Source: a virus
IMG/VR virus record: IMGVR_UViG_3300025769_000109
Span: 1 to 62,372 of that record
Reading direction: 5' to 3' (one strand)
Length of the DNA stretch: 62,372 bases
Part shown: in pieces, positions 34,807-41,967 of the stretch
Layout of the letters: the number at the start of each line of letters is the position of its first letter
Position numbering within the stretch: position 1 is the first letter of the stretch
The notes under the pieces: generated by a model
Seen by the model: only the letters and a program-made list of their open reading frames with translations
Databases searched by the model: none
What the model was told of the DNA's origin: nothing
Made by a program: the position numbers and the translations under genes

Positions 34807-35201
34807 CACTTCACCTCTAGTAACTTCTGCATGTAGTGACCCGCTTTGTCCAAGTCGTTGGCGTTCTTGGTTCGGGCAAGATACTTAATGATGTTGCCCT
34901 TCAAGAACCCAACAAACTCATCCTTAGTCATCCACGCTTGCATTGCGTCCCAAGGTTCGACGGATAAACCCACGTAGTGTTTCCCACCAACCTGTCGTAG
35001 GTTGGCGATCTGTGGCTTTTTTGCGGTGCTTTTCGCTTCCTCCTCGAAAACTTCTTTTGGTGTGCCGATCTTCTTCATCAGCTTGTAGACGTAGCCATAC
35101 GACACGCCTGTCGCCTTAGCGACTTCGGCAGGGGTAGCGAGTTTATTTTTGAGCAGATATGCCCAGACCTTTTCGGCCTTCGGTGATGACTTAGTAGCCA
35201 T
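34806..35201 (-). CDS. HTH-DUF3310 fusion protein
   Basis: A 131-residue protein. Residues about 8-45 form an HTH (KLATPAEVAKATGVSYGYVYK). The C-terminal part (about 70-130) matches DUF3310: GKHYVGLSVEPWD, FLKGNIIKYLART, DLDKAGHYMQKL. DUF3310 proteins are common in phages, and T7 gp1.7 of this type is a nucleotide kinase-like protein. ATG 35201 is chosen because AAGGAG precedes it. It lies after a predicted terminator and just before PolA, so it may set polymerase expression or nucleotide supply. Confidence 0.75.
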   Translation of the reverse strand: MATKSSPKAEKVWAYLLKNKLATPAEVAKATGVSYGYVYKLMKKIGTPKEVFEEEAKSTAKKPQIANLRQVGGKHYVGLSVEPWDAMQAWMTKDEFVGFLKGNIIKYLARTKNANDLDKAGHYMQKLLEVK

Positions 35202-35225
35202 GGTCGTTCTCCTTTTGCGCGTACG

Positions 35226-35269
35226 ATAAAAATAAGGCACAGACCCTCGTACGGAAAAAGTCTATGCCT
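35226..35269 (-). terminator. Leftward terminator/attenuator before the PolA operon
   Basis: On the minus strand AGGCATAGAC (35269-35260) pairs with GTCTGTGCCT (35244-35235), ten pairs with one G-U, followed by TTATTTTTAT. It lies between the small gene ending at 35276 and HTH-DUF3310. Confidence 0.65.
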
Positions 35270-35275
35270 GTAGAT

Positions 35276-35428
35276 TTACTCAGGTGCTTTACTTGCTTTA
35301 CGGAATGCGTACTTCGCACCCCACGCAAAGAACCATCTCATTGGTGACCACCATGGGGCTTTCAGCCACGCGGTCTCACAGAGCACACCAATATCGGTCC
35401 ACTCTTTCTTAGTTCGTTGTTTCGCCAC
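35276..35428 (-). CDS. Small basic/aromatic protein
   Basis: A 50-residue protein starting at GTG 35428 with a clear GGGAGGTG ribosome site. It is rich in Trp (WWSPMRWFFAWG) and Lys. Its start overlaps the end of the winged-helix gene by 20 bases. Function is unknown; a membrane-active or host-takeover peptide is possible. A predicted terminator follows. Confidence 0.55.
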   Translation of the reverse strand: MAKQRTKKEWTDIGVLCETAWLKAPWWSPMRWFFAWGAKYAFRKASKAPE

Positions 35429-35714
35429 GGCGCACCTCCCATAAGATACAGGCTTTGCCCCATTGCGTTCTGCCACGTTTACCACTGTCCTTGATGCGTC
35501 TATCGTTCGACAACTCAGACAGACGTGGTTGCACAGACACATACGGACGCTCTAACATCTCAGCGATTTGCTCAGTGCTTAGCGGGATGGGTGCTTGTGT
35601 GAGTAGTTGGTAAACTTGTTCTCGTAAGGTAACCTTCTTACCCTTACTGTCGTCAGCGGCGGCGAGACTTGTGTCCCGATGCTGATAGCCGATACCCTCT
35701 TCGGTGTATCCCAT
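35409..35714 (-). CDS. Winged-helix DNA-binding protein
   Basis: A 101-residue protein with a winged-helix domain at about residues 28-85 (REQVYQLLTQAPIPLSTEQI, then AEMLERPYVSVQPRLSELSND and RRIKDSG). The N-terminal tail is charged. AAGGAG precedes ATG 35714. It is probably a transcription regulator of early genes and one candidate for binding the repeated palindrome, though nothing here proves this. Confidence 0.65.
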   Translation of the reverse strand: MGYTEEGIGYQHRDTSLAAADDSKGKKVTLREQVYQLLTQAPIPLSTEQIAEMLERPYVSVQPRLSELSNDRRIKDSGKRGRTQWGKACILWEVRRGETTN

Positions 35715-35738
35715 GACGTTCTCCTTTTCGCGCAGTCC

Positions 35739-36077
35739 TCAAACTGGATGTCCGTTGAAGTCAAACTCCAACTGTCGCGGATCGTTGTAGCGACCCGCCA
35801 AGGCGTAACGCACGTCTTCAATGTTCTCTTCATTTATAACGAGTGCTATACCTTGGTTCTCTTTTATATCAGATAGGTTCTTTTCTTGCAAGGGTGTTGG
35901 TTTGTTTTTACCTGCCTTGCATTCTATACCAAAGAACATCCCCTTGTAGCATCCTATGATGTCAGGGACACCGCTCTTACCGTACCCACCCGTCACAGGG
36001 TAGAAGTAATACGCGTTAAGTTCTTTGAGTATGGTGGTGACTTTCTTCTTCACCTTTGCTTCGGGTGTCATTGCCAT
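35739..36077 (-). CDS. VRR-NUC domain nuclease
   Basis: A 112-residue stand-alone VRR-NUC protein of the PD-(D/E)XK class: GGYGKSGVPDIIGC (catalytic Asp in VPD), FFGIECKAGKNKPTPLQ (Glu-x-Lys), then a C-terminal helix and strand. Phage VRR-NUC proteins act on branched or flapped DNA. ATG 36077 is chosen because TTGGAGA lies upstream. Its start lies within the previous zinc-finger gene (62-base overlap). Confidence 0.8.
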   Translation of the reverse strand: MAMTPEAKVKKKVTTILKELNAYYFYPVTGGYGKSGVPDIIGCYKGMFFGIECKAGKNKPTPLQEKNLSDIKENQGIALVINEENIEDVRYALAGRYNDPRQLEFDFNGHPV

Positions 36078-36249
36078 GGCGTTCTCCAAATCTAAATTCA
36101 TCTATGACCGTTCCGCGACACTGACTGCATTGACGTGTTATCTTGCGTTTGTCATACACGTAGGTGTCTTCCACCAGTCGTAACGTAGCCATACACCAAG
36201 GGCAAAGGTTGTCTTCTAATCGCTTTTGAATTTCACCCTTATCTTCCAT
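36016..36249 (-). CDS. Small CxxC zinc-finger protein
   Basis: A 77-residue protein with CPWC and CSQC pairs (about residues 16-43) separated by about 20 residues, a probable zinc ribbon. The C-terminal 25 residues overlap the VRR-NUC start and are charged. The start ATG 36249 has a weak GGGG site. A palindrome copy lies 60 bases upstream. Function unknown. Confidence 0.5.
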   Translation of the reverse strand: MEDKGEIQKRLEDNLCPWCMATLRLVEDTYVYDKRKITRQCSQCRGTVIDEFRFGERHGNDTRSKGEEESHHHTQRT

Positions 36250-36308
36250 TGCGTTACCCCTCGGAACTGGTTTCACAAAGTGGGTGGGGAGCGGCGAACC
36301 GCCCCCCT

Positions 36309-36325
36309 GTTAGTGCCGCACTAAC
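36309..36325. promoter_or_regulatory. 17-bp palindrome copy 2 (CCG centre)
   Basis: GTTAGTGCCGCACTAAC, a perfect palindrome with 8-base arms around one centre base. It sits in the 77-base gap upstream of the zinc-finger/VRR-NUC pair. Confidence 0.85.
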
Positions 36326-36326
36326 A

Positions 36327-36596
36327 TCACAGTCGAAATACCCAATAAACATTGGCGTCAATTCTCCTGCCTACACCATCGACCACTTTGGTTGGCTTGT
36401 CCAAAGGGGTCAGCATCAGTAGCGCAACCTTCTCTTGCATCCACAAAGGAAGGCTGTCTACCAAAGGGTACTCACCCTCCACCTTGCTGTCAAACACTTC
36501 CATGCCAATACATGACACTTCGACAGCATTGGTGTGAGGGTTTATGTAAACGCGGTATACGTTATCATCATGTGGTAAGTCGTTATCGTACGACAT
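36327..36596 (-). CDS. Small phage protein, unknown
   Basis: An 89-residue protein starting at ATG 36596, inside the end of the previous gene (14-base overlap). It contains YRVYINPHTNAVEVSCIGME, is predicted beta-rich at the N-terminus, and has LWMQEKVALLMLTP near the middle. It ends just before palindrome copy 2. No family recognised. Confidence 0.6.
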   Translation of the reverse strand: MSYDNDLPHDDNVYRVYINPHTNAVEVSCIGMEVFDSKVEGEYPLVDSLPLWMQEKVALLMLTPLDKPTKVVDGVGRRIDANVYWVFRL

Positions 36597-37473
36597 AAAA
36601 CATGCCTTCGCCCGCGCTGTAACCAACGTCATCGACAAAGTCATCCTTGTCTAGGATGTTCAGCACCGATAGCTTCTGCATGATCTCTTCGGGTAACGTG
36701 TCAGCAGTGAACCGTTGAACGTCCGTGCTGATGTTGGTTTCCCATGAATGCTTACCCTTGTCGATGGTCGTGACATCGAAATGCTGTGCACCGAACCGTT
36801 CGTACACGCGGACAAACCACATCGGCACCGTGCGGTTGCTCAGTCGTTCGAGTTCCTGTTGCTTGGCGAACATGTTACGTAGGTCCTGACCAAACGTAGG
36901 GTTCACAAACTCGTGCTCAACTGTCAGCAGGTGTTTGAGTTCTGCCATCAGCTTCGAGCCAAGGTTGGTGTCGCTTGAATACATCGACGTCTCCACGTCG
37001 ATAGCCGAGGCACGTGCGTGTTGGTACTCAGTCCGAGCCTCTTGCACCACCTTGTCCACCGCCTCTGTCGCGTCTTTCAAACGTGTCTCCGCAAGCTCAA
37101 TCGGTGACATCATACGTATAAACTTCTTAGCATTGCGCACCGCTGTATCTACATTGGTAGACATCTTCATGAAGTATTGCTTGCTGTAATCGCTGTACTT
37201 GCCGTTCTCGATTGTCCGTGCGTTGACAACGTACATACTGGTACCGTCACCACCGTTGCGGTAGTCACCGTAACCAACCCACCCAAGACAGTAGGGGCAG
37301 TCATCACGGTACAGCCAGTAGCTTTGCCTGTCACGTCCGTGCATCTTTACACGTAGTTCCTTACACACTCTCTCAGCGAATGGGGTTACGTACTCGGCAC
37401 CGTTGGTGTTTTCGGTGACGGTACCGCCTGTTGTTAGTGCGTCACTAACAAGTTTGTGGTCATATCTAGCCAT
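36583..37473 (-). CDS. Unknown early protein, about 296 residues
   Basis: ATG 37473 is chosen because AAGGAG precedes it. A DDCPYCLGW segment (CxxC) lies at about residues 57-65, and SKQYFMKM and a long helical centre (about 115-200) follow. The N-terminal residues ALTTGG are encoded by palindrome copy 3, which lies 24-40 bases inside the gene. No catalytic motif is recognised. It lies in the same leftward operon as the MoxR/VWA genes, so it may belong to that module. Confidence 0.6.
   Translation of the reverse strand: MARYDHKLVSDALTTGGTVTENTNGAEYVTPFAERVCKELRVKMHGRDRQSYWLYRDDCPYCLGWVGYGDYRNGGDGTSMYVVNARTIENGKYSDYSKQYFMKMSTNVDTAVRNAKKFIRMMSPIELAETRLKDATEAVDKVVQEARTEYQHARASAIDVETSMYSSDTNLGSKLMAELKHLLTVEHEFVNPTFGQDLRNMFAKQQELERLSNRTVPMWFVRVYERFGAQHFDVTTIDKGKHSWETNISTDVQRFTADTLPEEIMQKLSVLNILDKDDFVDDVGYSAGEGMFYVVR
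37433..37449. promoter_or_regulatory. 17-bp palindrome copy 3 (CGT centre), inside a gene start
   Basis: GTTAGTGCGTCACTAAC. It lies within the first 14 codons of the gene at 37473. One arm position differs from the perfect form. Confidence 0.75.
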
Positions 37474-37489
37474 GTCGTTCTCCTTTAAC

Positions 37490-37663
37490 TTAGCCGTTGC
37501 GTACTTTGCTGAACGCATCTTTGATTGCGTTGATTTGCTTGAGCGCAGTCTTACGTGCGCCGAATGATTCGAGAAGTTCGGCCTCACTCCGTAACTTCTC
37601 ACAGTGTTGCTCGACGATCCGTTCGATGATCGCTACTGCCATTGCATACTCCATGTTACTCAT
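37490..37663 (-). CDS. Small helical protein (57 aa)
   Basis: A 57-residue helical protein beginning MSNMEYAMAVAIIERIVEQH and ending KDAFSKVRNG. GAGGAGG stands just before ATG 37663. It lies between the VWA gene (ends 37674) and the gene at 37473, with short spacing on both sides, as expected for a real gene of this operon. Function unknown. Confidence 0.65.
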   Translation of the reverse strand: MSNMEYAMAVAIIERIVEQHCEKLRSEAELLESFGARKTALKQINAIKDAFSKVRNG

Positions 37664-37673
37664 TGCTTCCTCC

Positions 37674-38912
37674 TCAAAGGTCTCGTGATTTTATGTAAAC
37701 GTATTTACCAGTGTCGGGCTTTGCACTCTGGTTGTCTAAGATGCACCATAGCACAGGACATGCCCATTGCCCCCATGATCCACCAAGGTACCCATCGGTC
37801 AAAATGATGGCGGCTTGCGGCTTGACACCATGCTCGGTCAGATAGGCGGGAACGCACTCGACGTTGGTGCCACCACCGCCCTTGGGCTTGGTAGTCTTCA
37901 CAAGGTCATCGAGTTGGTGCATGTCGTACTTCTCGTCCTGACACACACGTGTGTCCCAGTACAGCAGACGTATGGCCTCGGGTTGCACCGTGTCACAGAT
38001 GGACTTGATCTCTGACATAAACGCAGTGAGTTGGACACCACCGATAGACCCTGACGTGTCAACAGCAATGACAAGTTCACCCACCTGCTCGCTGATACCG
38101 CTCGGCATGTAGTAACCTGATGACACGTAGCGACGATTGGGACGTTGCCATGTGGAGTAGTCGTTACCTGCACAGGTAGTCTGGACAAACTCGCGCAACA
38201 CCTCGCGCCAGTCGATCTGCGGTTGTAGTAACTCGTCAAGAGAACGGTCACCACCTGACCCGACCTTACCTGCAATGAGCGCACCTTGGCGTATGGCCTC
38301 GTCGATCTCACGCGCAAGTTCGCGTTTCTCGTCGGGTGTCAGTTCGGTAGCACCGTCCCAGTCATGGTCATCGAAACCTTGGGGTGGTTGGGGCTGACCG
38401 TGACCTACAGCGGTGTTTTGTGTACCAGTAGTGTCACCTGACCCCTCGTCGCCATCTTGTGGTGAGCCGTTATCACGTAGGTCATGAAAGACTGCGGCGC
38501 TGTCCCACCCACGATACTTCTCGGAGTAGCACCCACCTTGCGGCATGGTAGCCCAACCGTCTCTGTTGTCGTCGGCAATCTTGACGTTGATGACGTAATC
38601 ACATGCTTGGTTGGCAAGCTGTGGATCGTCGTCGTGCAGATGTCGCCATGTGATAAGGTGTTTGTACAGCTTGTGGTATACCTCGTGAAGCACAAGGAAC
38701 CGTAGTTCTGCATCGTTGAGCGAGTCAACAAAGTCACGCCCATACATCTCATCGCGTCCGTTGGTACACGCAGTTGGATGGTCGTCCACCACCGTGCGAT
38801 CACCGATCATGAGGACACCTGCGAGGGCAACGTATTTGGGGTTGCCCATGATGTCAACGACAGCTTTGGACAGTCGTTGCTCTGGTGTAAGTTGTTTACC
38901 TATGGCTAGCAT
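37674..38912 (-). CDS. VWA-domain protein with HExxH metallopeptidase-like region
   Basis: A 412-residue protein. The N-terminal domain has HEVYH at residues 76-80 (LVLHEVYHKLYKH), the signature of the zincin-like domain found in front of VWA in DUF2201-type proteins. The C-terminal domain has a MIDAS metal site DTSGSIGG (about residue 285). An acidic Gly/Gln linker lies between. Such proteins pair with MoxR AAA ATPases, which lie just upstream here. The pair is thought to act as a chaperone or remodelling machine. Its start overlaps the 41-residue gene (TAATG). Confidence 0.85.
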   Translation of the reverse strand: MLAIGKQLTPEQRLSKAVVDIMGNPKYVALAGVLMIGDRTVVDDHPTACTNGRDEMYGRDFVDSLNDAELRFLVLHEVYHKLYKHLITWRHLHDDDPQLANQACDYVINVKIADDNRDGWATMPQGGCYSEKYRGWDSAAVFHDLRDNGSPQDGDEGSGDTTGTQNTAVGHGQPQPPQGFDDHDWDGATELTPDEKRELAREIDEAIRQGALIAGKVGSGGDRSLDELLQPQIDWREVLREFVQTTCAGNDYSTWQRPNRRYVSSGYYMPSGISEQVGELVIAVDTSGSIGGVQLTAFMSEIKSICDTVQPEAIRLLYWDTRVCQDEKYDMHQLDDLVKTTKPKGGGGTNVECVPAYLTEHGVKPQAAIILTDGYLGGSWGQWACPVLWCILDNQSAKPDTGKYVYIKSRDL

Positions 38913-39037
38913 TATTCTTCCTCCTCTTCTTCATCTGTGGGGAAGGACACGACAACGTGACCGTATTCTTCGTGAGTGATCTCCCACTTGTGGGTTGGGC
39001 AAGTCTCCAACCATTCAAAAAATTCTTCGCGGGTCAT
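38912..39037 (-). CDS. Small acidic protein (41 aa) coupled to the VWA gene
   Basis: A 41-residue protein beginning MTREEFFEWLETCPTHKWEI and ending in six Glu residues. AAGGAG lies 7 bases before ATG 39037. It lies between the MoxR and VWA genes, and its stop overlaps the VWA start by one base. It may be an adaptor or inhibitor of the pair. Confidence 0.65.
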   Translation of the reverse strand: MTREEFFEWLETCPTHKWEITHEEYGHVVVSFPTDEEEEEE

Positions 39038-39048
39038 TGTCATTCTCC

Positions 39049-40140
39049 TTACTTCTTGTCAGCGGCGAACATGTAGTTGTTGTCCATCGCCCACTGCGTG
39101 AATTTCTTGTTGGTCATCACAGTCTTGCGGTGAGCGTACTTGTCACTGGACACACCGTTGGCGAACATGCCCTGCGCTTCTTTGTCGAGGCGCACCATGT
39201 AGTCCATCCATGCGTCGATCCAGTCCGCACCAATAGTTGATAGGGTGCGATAGACAACCATACAGACGGCGGCGGCACTGTCAGGTACCTTGGCTGTCTT
39301 GGGTTCGTCCTTGATGGATTGCAGTGACGGCAGTTGGTCAGCGAGTTTGACGAATGCCATCAGGTCCATGGCCCCACGTTCACCGATAGTGCCCATGAGT
39401 AAACTTGTCAGGGTCTGATCGTCGAAGTGCTCACGGGACTTGAGCCAGTCGGACGCCGCCTCAAGAGAACGCGGTGTGACAAACGCCGTGCGCTGTTGTT
39501 TGGGGTGGTAGATGTAGGGGTTGTCGTCAGGGTCTTTGACGTCCTCGAAACTGTGGAACAGGTGCGGGTTGTCCTTGCACCAACCGAGCAGTGTGTGATC
39601 GACACCGTTGTTGATGCCCCACTCGATCCACTCCATGTTGTCAGGTTTACGTGCGGTGATGACCGTGATGCGGTTCCGTGCGTGTGGTGGTAGTAGGTCA
39701 CCGACACCCTCCGCGCCGAGGTTAGTGGTCGCAAAGATTATCGAGTCAGGGTGTAACTCGTAACCACCGATCTTGCGTTCGAGCATGACGCGCAGTAGCG
39801 CATTCTTCACAGCGGGGTTGGCCTTGCCGTACTCGTCGATCATGAGAATGATCGGGGTCTTGTGATGTGCGCCCAGTTCCTCGTTGGTCGCGTATGCAAC
39901 GTAATCGGCACCGTCGAGGTTGGACATCTTAGGTATGGTGATGTCACCCAAGTCCTTGGTGGTGCAGTCGAAGTAACACGCGATGTGGTTTGGTAGCGCA
40001 CGTGATAACGTGTTGAGCAGTGAGGACTTACCTGTCCCCATGTGCCCTTGCACAAGTATCGTGCGTTGATGACCACCGACACGGATCGCGTTGTCAATTT
40101 GGTCAAGGCCGAGTGAGTACATTTGAATTGCTGAGTTCAT
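39049..40140 (-). CDS. MoxR-type AAA+ ATPase
   Basis: A 363-residue ATPase. Walker A GHMGTGKSS (about 32-40), Walker B IILMIDEYGKAN (about 94-105), sensor 1 FATTNLG (about 135-141), Arg-finger region PHARNRITVI. The C-terminal half is helical. MoxR ATPases use ATP to remodel partner proteins, usually a VWA protein. Here the partner is two genes downstream. TGGAGA precedes ATG 40140, and a palindrome copy lies 21-37 bases upstream of the start. Confidence 0.85.
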   Translation of the reverse strand: MNSAIQMYSLGLDQIDNAIRVGGHQRTILVQGHMGTGKSSLLNTLSRALPNHIACYFDCTTKDLGDITIPKMSNLDGADYVAYATNEELGAHHKTPIILMIDEYGKANPAVKNALLRVMLERKIGGYELHPDSIIFATTNLGAEGVGDLLPPHARNRITVITARKPDNMEWIEWGINNGVDHTLLGWCKDNPHLFHSFEDVKDPDDNPYIYHPKQQRTAFVTPRSLEAASDWLKSREHFDDQTLTSLLMGTIGERGAMDLMAFVKLADQLPSLQSIKDEPKTAKVPDSAAAVCMVVYRTLSTIGADWIDAWMDYMVRLDKEAQGMFANGVSSDKYAHRKTVMTNKKFTQWAMDNNYMFAADKK

Positions 40141-40160
40141 GATATTTCTCCAGTTGATTT

Positions 40161-40177
40161 GTTAGTGCGGCACTAAC
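40161..40177. promoter_or_regulatory. 17-bp palindrome copy 4 (CGG centre)
   Basis: GTTAGTGCGGCACTAAC, perfect 8-base arms. It lies in the 41-base gap between the DUF3150 and MoxR genes. Confidence 0.85.
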
Positions 40178-40181
40178 TTGT

Positions 40182-41099
40182 TTACATGTCGATTGAAGGA
40201 AGTGACTTGATGACATCGTCAACAGCACGTTTGGTTTCTGCACGTAGGTAGCCATCCTCGCGCAATGCGTCAGGTGTGACACCGCGTAAGGTATCGTCAA
40301 GTTTCATGGCGAGAGCCGCCATCTGAGAGTCACCTGTCACGTTGCACACGTTAAGAAGTTCCACCATGTCGGTGACGTTGGACACCAAGGTGTCACGGAA
40401 GACCTTCTTCTGTTCGTGGTCGGCGTAGTCGAGGCGCTCGGACATCTTGGACAATGCCTTGTAAGCACGTTGCCACACGTCATCCATCGCGGACTTCAGT
40501 TGGTCGGCGTAGTAGGACTGATAGTGGTTGCGCACTAACTCGTTACCCTCGTTGCCTATGTCGATGCGGAAGTCACCCGCGTCTGGCAGTGGGATGTACG
40601 AGAAACGAAAGCGAAACTTGGACGCGATGCTGTCCGTCGATGGGTAATCGGCAGGGTCGAACATGTCGCCTAGTTTGGCTTGTGACTGTGCGATTGCCCA
40701 GTCGTACGCGTCGAGAAACGTCTGCACCATGCGCTCGTACTCGTTCTGCACCTCGGTCATCGCTTGGTGATACTTGAAGTATTGCGCGGTCGGCAGTAGG
40801 CGAAGCCCAGTGTCAGACCATGGCATTGTCATGCCGTAGTGTAGGTTACGGACGTTAGCTGTAAACTTCTGAACAGCAGTGAGTTCATCGCAGTTGCCCA
40901 GTAGCTTCTTGTGCACATTGGCGATACCTGCATCGGCATGGTGACGCGTGGTAACGTCTTGTGACGCACGCTTGTCTAGCTTGCGGCCAGTCCATGTGCT
41001 GATGCTGAGTTCTACCAACATTGACGCAGAGCCAATGGATGGTGCGTTTACCGCAGGTTGATTTGTTAGTGCGGCACTAACATTGCTTTGTTGTGTCAT
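40182..41099 (-). CDS. DUF3150-like protein
   Basis: A 305-residue, mostly helical protein with the typical MLVELSISTWTGRKLDKRAS opening after a 26-residue leader. DUF3150 proteins are found beside MoxR and VWA genes in phages and plasmids, as here, so it is a probable third component. The function is not known. AGGAG precedes ATG 41099. The gene is the first of the long leftward early operon and is driven by the strong promoter at 41199-41227. Palindrome copy 5 lies 19-35 bases inside its coding region. Confidence 0.75.
   Translation of the reverse strand: MTQQSNVSAALTNQPAVNAPSIGSASMLVELSISTWTGRKLDKRASQDVTTRHHADAGIANVHKKLLGNCDELTAVQKFTANVRNLHYGMTMPWSDTGLRLLPTAQYFKYHQAMTEVQNEYERMVQTFLDAYDWAIAQSQAKLGDMFDPADYPSTDSIASKFRFRFSYIPLPDAGDFRIDIGNEGNELVRNHYQSYYADQLKSAMDDVWQRAYKALSKMSERLDYADHEQKKVFRDTLVSNVTDMVELLNVCNVTGDSQMAALAMKLDDTLRGVTPDALREDGYLRAETKRAVDDVIKSLPSIDM
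41065..41081. promoter_or_regulatory. 17-bp palindrome copy 5 (CGG centre), inside a gene start
   Basis: GTTAGTGCGGCACTAAC, perfect arms, within the first 12 codons of the DUF3150 gene, encoding VSAALTN. Confidence 0.85.
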
Positions 41100-41132
41100 G
41101 TCGTTCTCCTGTATGACATAAGTTGCGTTAGC

Positions 41133-41191
41133 GTTGGTGGCCTACCACTTGCCATAGGACAAGAGCGGGAACCGTTGGGTAGACCACCAAC
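41133..41191 (-). ncRNA. 5' leader hairpin of the main early transcript
   Basis: On the minus strand GTTGGTGGTCTACC (41191-41178) pairs with GGTAGGCCACCAAC (41146-41133), 14 pairs with one G-U. The loop is 31 bases and contains a small CTTG/CAAG stem. The predicted transcription start is about 41191-41192, so the stem would form the extreme 5' end of the RNA. It could protect the message or control its translation. Confidence 0.65.
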
Positions 41192-41198
41192 TCTATAT

Positions 41199-41227
41199 AT
41201 TATGCCACAACTGACGAGATATGTCAA
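41199..41227 (-). promoter_or_regulatory. Strong sigma-70-type early promoter
   Basis: On the minus strand: TTGACA (41227-41222, perfect), a 17-base spacer, CATAAT (41204-41199). It points at the DUF3150-MoxR-VWA operon. This is the best promoter match in the window. Confidence 0.8.
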
Positions 41228-41396
41228 ATGTTACCAAAACGTGTTGAGAAGTGTAATGTTCTGTTGTTTTGTGTAAAGTTCTTATATTGTTCGGAAGCAA
41301 GTATTTGATTTACAAGCAAAGTTCGATTATTCGCTAATTTGAGAAGTGAGGACTAGCGCGGAGGGGGGTGGACGGACGGAGTAAGAAACGAATCTT

Positions 41397-41413
41397 GTTA
41401 GTGCGACACTAAC
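41397..41413. promoter_or_regulatory. 17-bp palindrome copy 6 (CGA centre)
   Basis: GTTAGTGCGACACTAAC, in noncoding DNA 170 bases upstream of the early promoter and next to an AT-rich stretch. Confidence 0.8.
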
Positions 41414-41613
41414 TTTACCCCTTGTATATACTTTTCTATAAAACGAATAATATATAATAATAATAAGAAAACTAAACAAACTACAAAAGCTGACAGGCAG
41501 GTTCTGCTAACGCTCCGCTCGGGTTGGTATGGTATGCCACCAAAACGCATTGTACGTTTGACATCTTCAAAAAACGAACTTTCACCGAACATTACGAACA
41601 TTGCACCGAACAA

Positions 41614-41745
41614 AGGCTCAGCGCGACATGGAGAACTGGTATCGTGTGTTAGTGCGGCACTAACATGCCCGCTGCCGGTTGGCGTTTGATTCATCGCGTG
41701 TTAACACGTTTACGCACAGGCTCAGCGCGACATTGGGAACTGGTT
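41614..41745. repeat. Direct repeat pair around palindrome copy 7
   Basis: AGGCTCAGCGCGACAT at 41614-41629 and 41718-41733, followed by similar sequences (GGAGAACTGGTATCG and TGGGAACTGGTTTCG). The two copies are 104 bases apart with palindrome copy 7 between them. Confidence 0.7.
41648..41664. promoter_or_regulatory. 17-bp palindrome copy 7 (CGG centre)
   Basis: GTTAGTGCGGCACTAAC, perfect arms, in noncoding DNA between two direct repeats. Confidence 0.85.
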
Positions 41746-41756
41746 TCGATAGGCAC

Positions 41757-41785
41757 AAAAAAAGGCAGAGCCGAAGCTCTGCCTT
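41757..41785 (-). terminator. Leftward terminator after the two-gene control operon
   Basis: AAGGCAGAGC (41762-41771) pairs with GCTCTGCCTT (41776-41785), loop CGAA, 10 pairs. Leftward transcripts then meet seven T (complement of A at 41757-41763). It ends the operon of the genes at 42479 and 41967. The CGAA loop is the same as in the terminator at 25584. Confidence 0.85.
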
Positions 41786-41790
41786 AGTTG

Positions 41791-41967
41791 TTACTGTGTG
41801 ATGCCCTCCCAGATCATCGCGGGTGTTAGGCATGAATTGGTTGGTGTCCAATATGATTCGTCCCATGACTCACAACCTAGTAACAAGTTAATGAATATGA
41901 AGGCTAGAAAAAAGCCGGTGAGTGCGAGGGCGATTACCGCCCCCGCTGTTTCGACTAAGCGTCTCAT
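41791..41967 (-). CDS. Small membrane protein or lipoprotein (58 aa)
   Basis: A 58-residue protein, MRRLVETAG then a hydrophobic span (about 9-31, VIALALTGFFLAFIFINLLL) followed by GCESWDESYW. LLGC could be a lipobox, making it a lipoprotein; otherwise it is a single-span membrane protein. Its start overlaps the previous gene's stop (ATGA at 41967-41964), and a terminator follows its stop by six bases, so the gene is well bounded. A role in exclusion or host membrane change is possible. Confidence 0.7.
   Translation of the reverse strand: MRRLVETAGAVIALALTGFFLAFIFINLLLGCESWDESYWTPTNSCLTPAMIWEGITQ

Larger units (their letters stand above)
41228..41756. other. Long noncoding control region, possible replication origin
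   Basis: About 530 bases without a credible gene. It holds palindrome copies 6 and 7, a very AT-rich stretch (about 41435-41490, with TATAATAATAATAAG), two copies of AGGCTCAGCGCGACAT, and a perfect 12-bp palindrome CGTGTTAACACG (41697-41708). Repeats next to AT-rich DNA are typical of origins. The call is from structure only. Confidence 0.45.

Noticed and set aside
36259-36275. CGGAACTGGTTTCAC, similar to part of the direct repeats at 41614 and 41718
   Set aside because: Only about 11 bases match and the rest of the repeat is missing; not enough to call a third copy.
41398-41694. A 98-codon leftward open frame with one hydrophobic segment
   Set aside because: It has no ribosome site, runs through palindrome copies 6 and 7 and a direct repeat, and its VSAALTH residues come from the palindrome. 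It looks like chance openness in a control region.
41660-41866. A 68-codon leftward open frame
   Set aside because: It covers the strong terminator at 41762-41785 and most of the 58-residue gene in another frame. No protein features.
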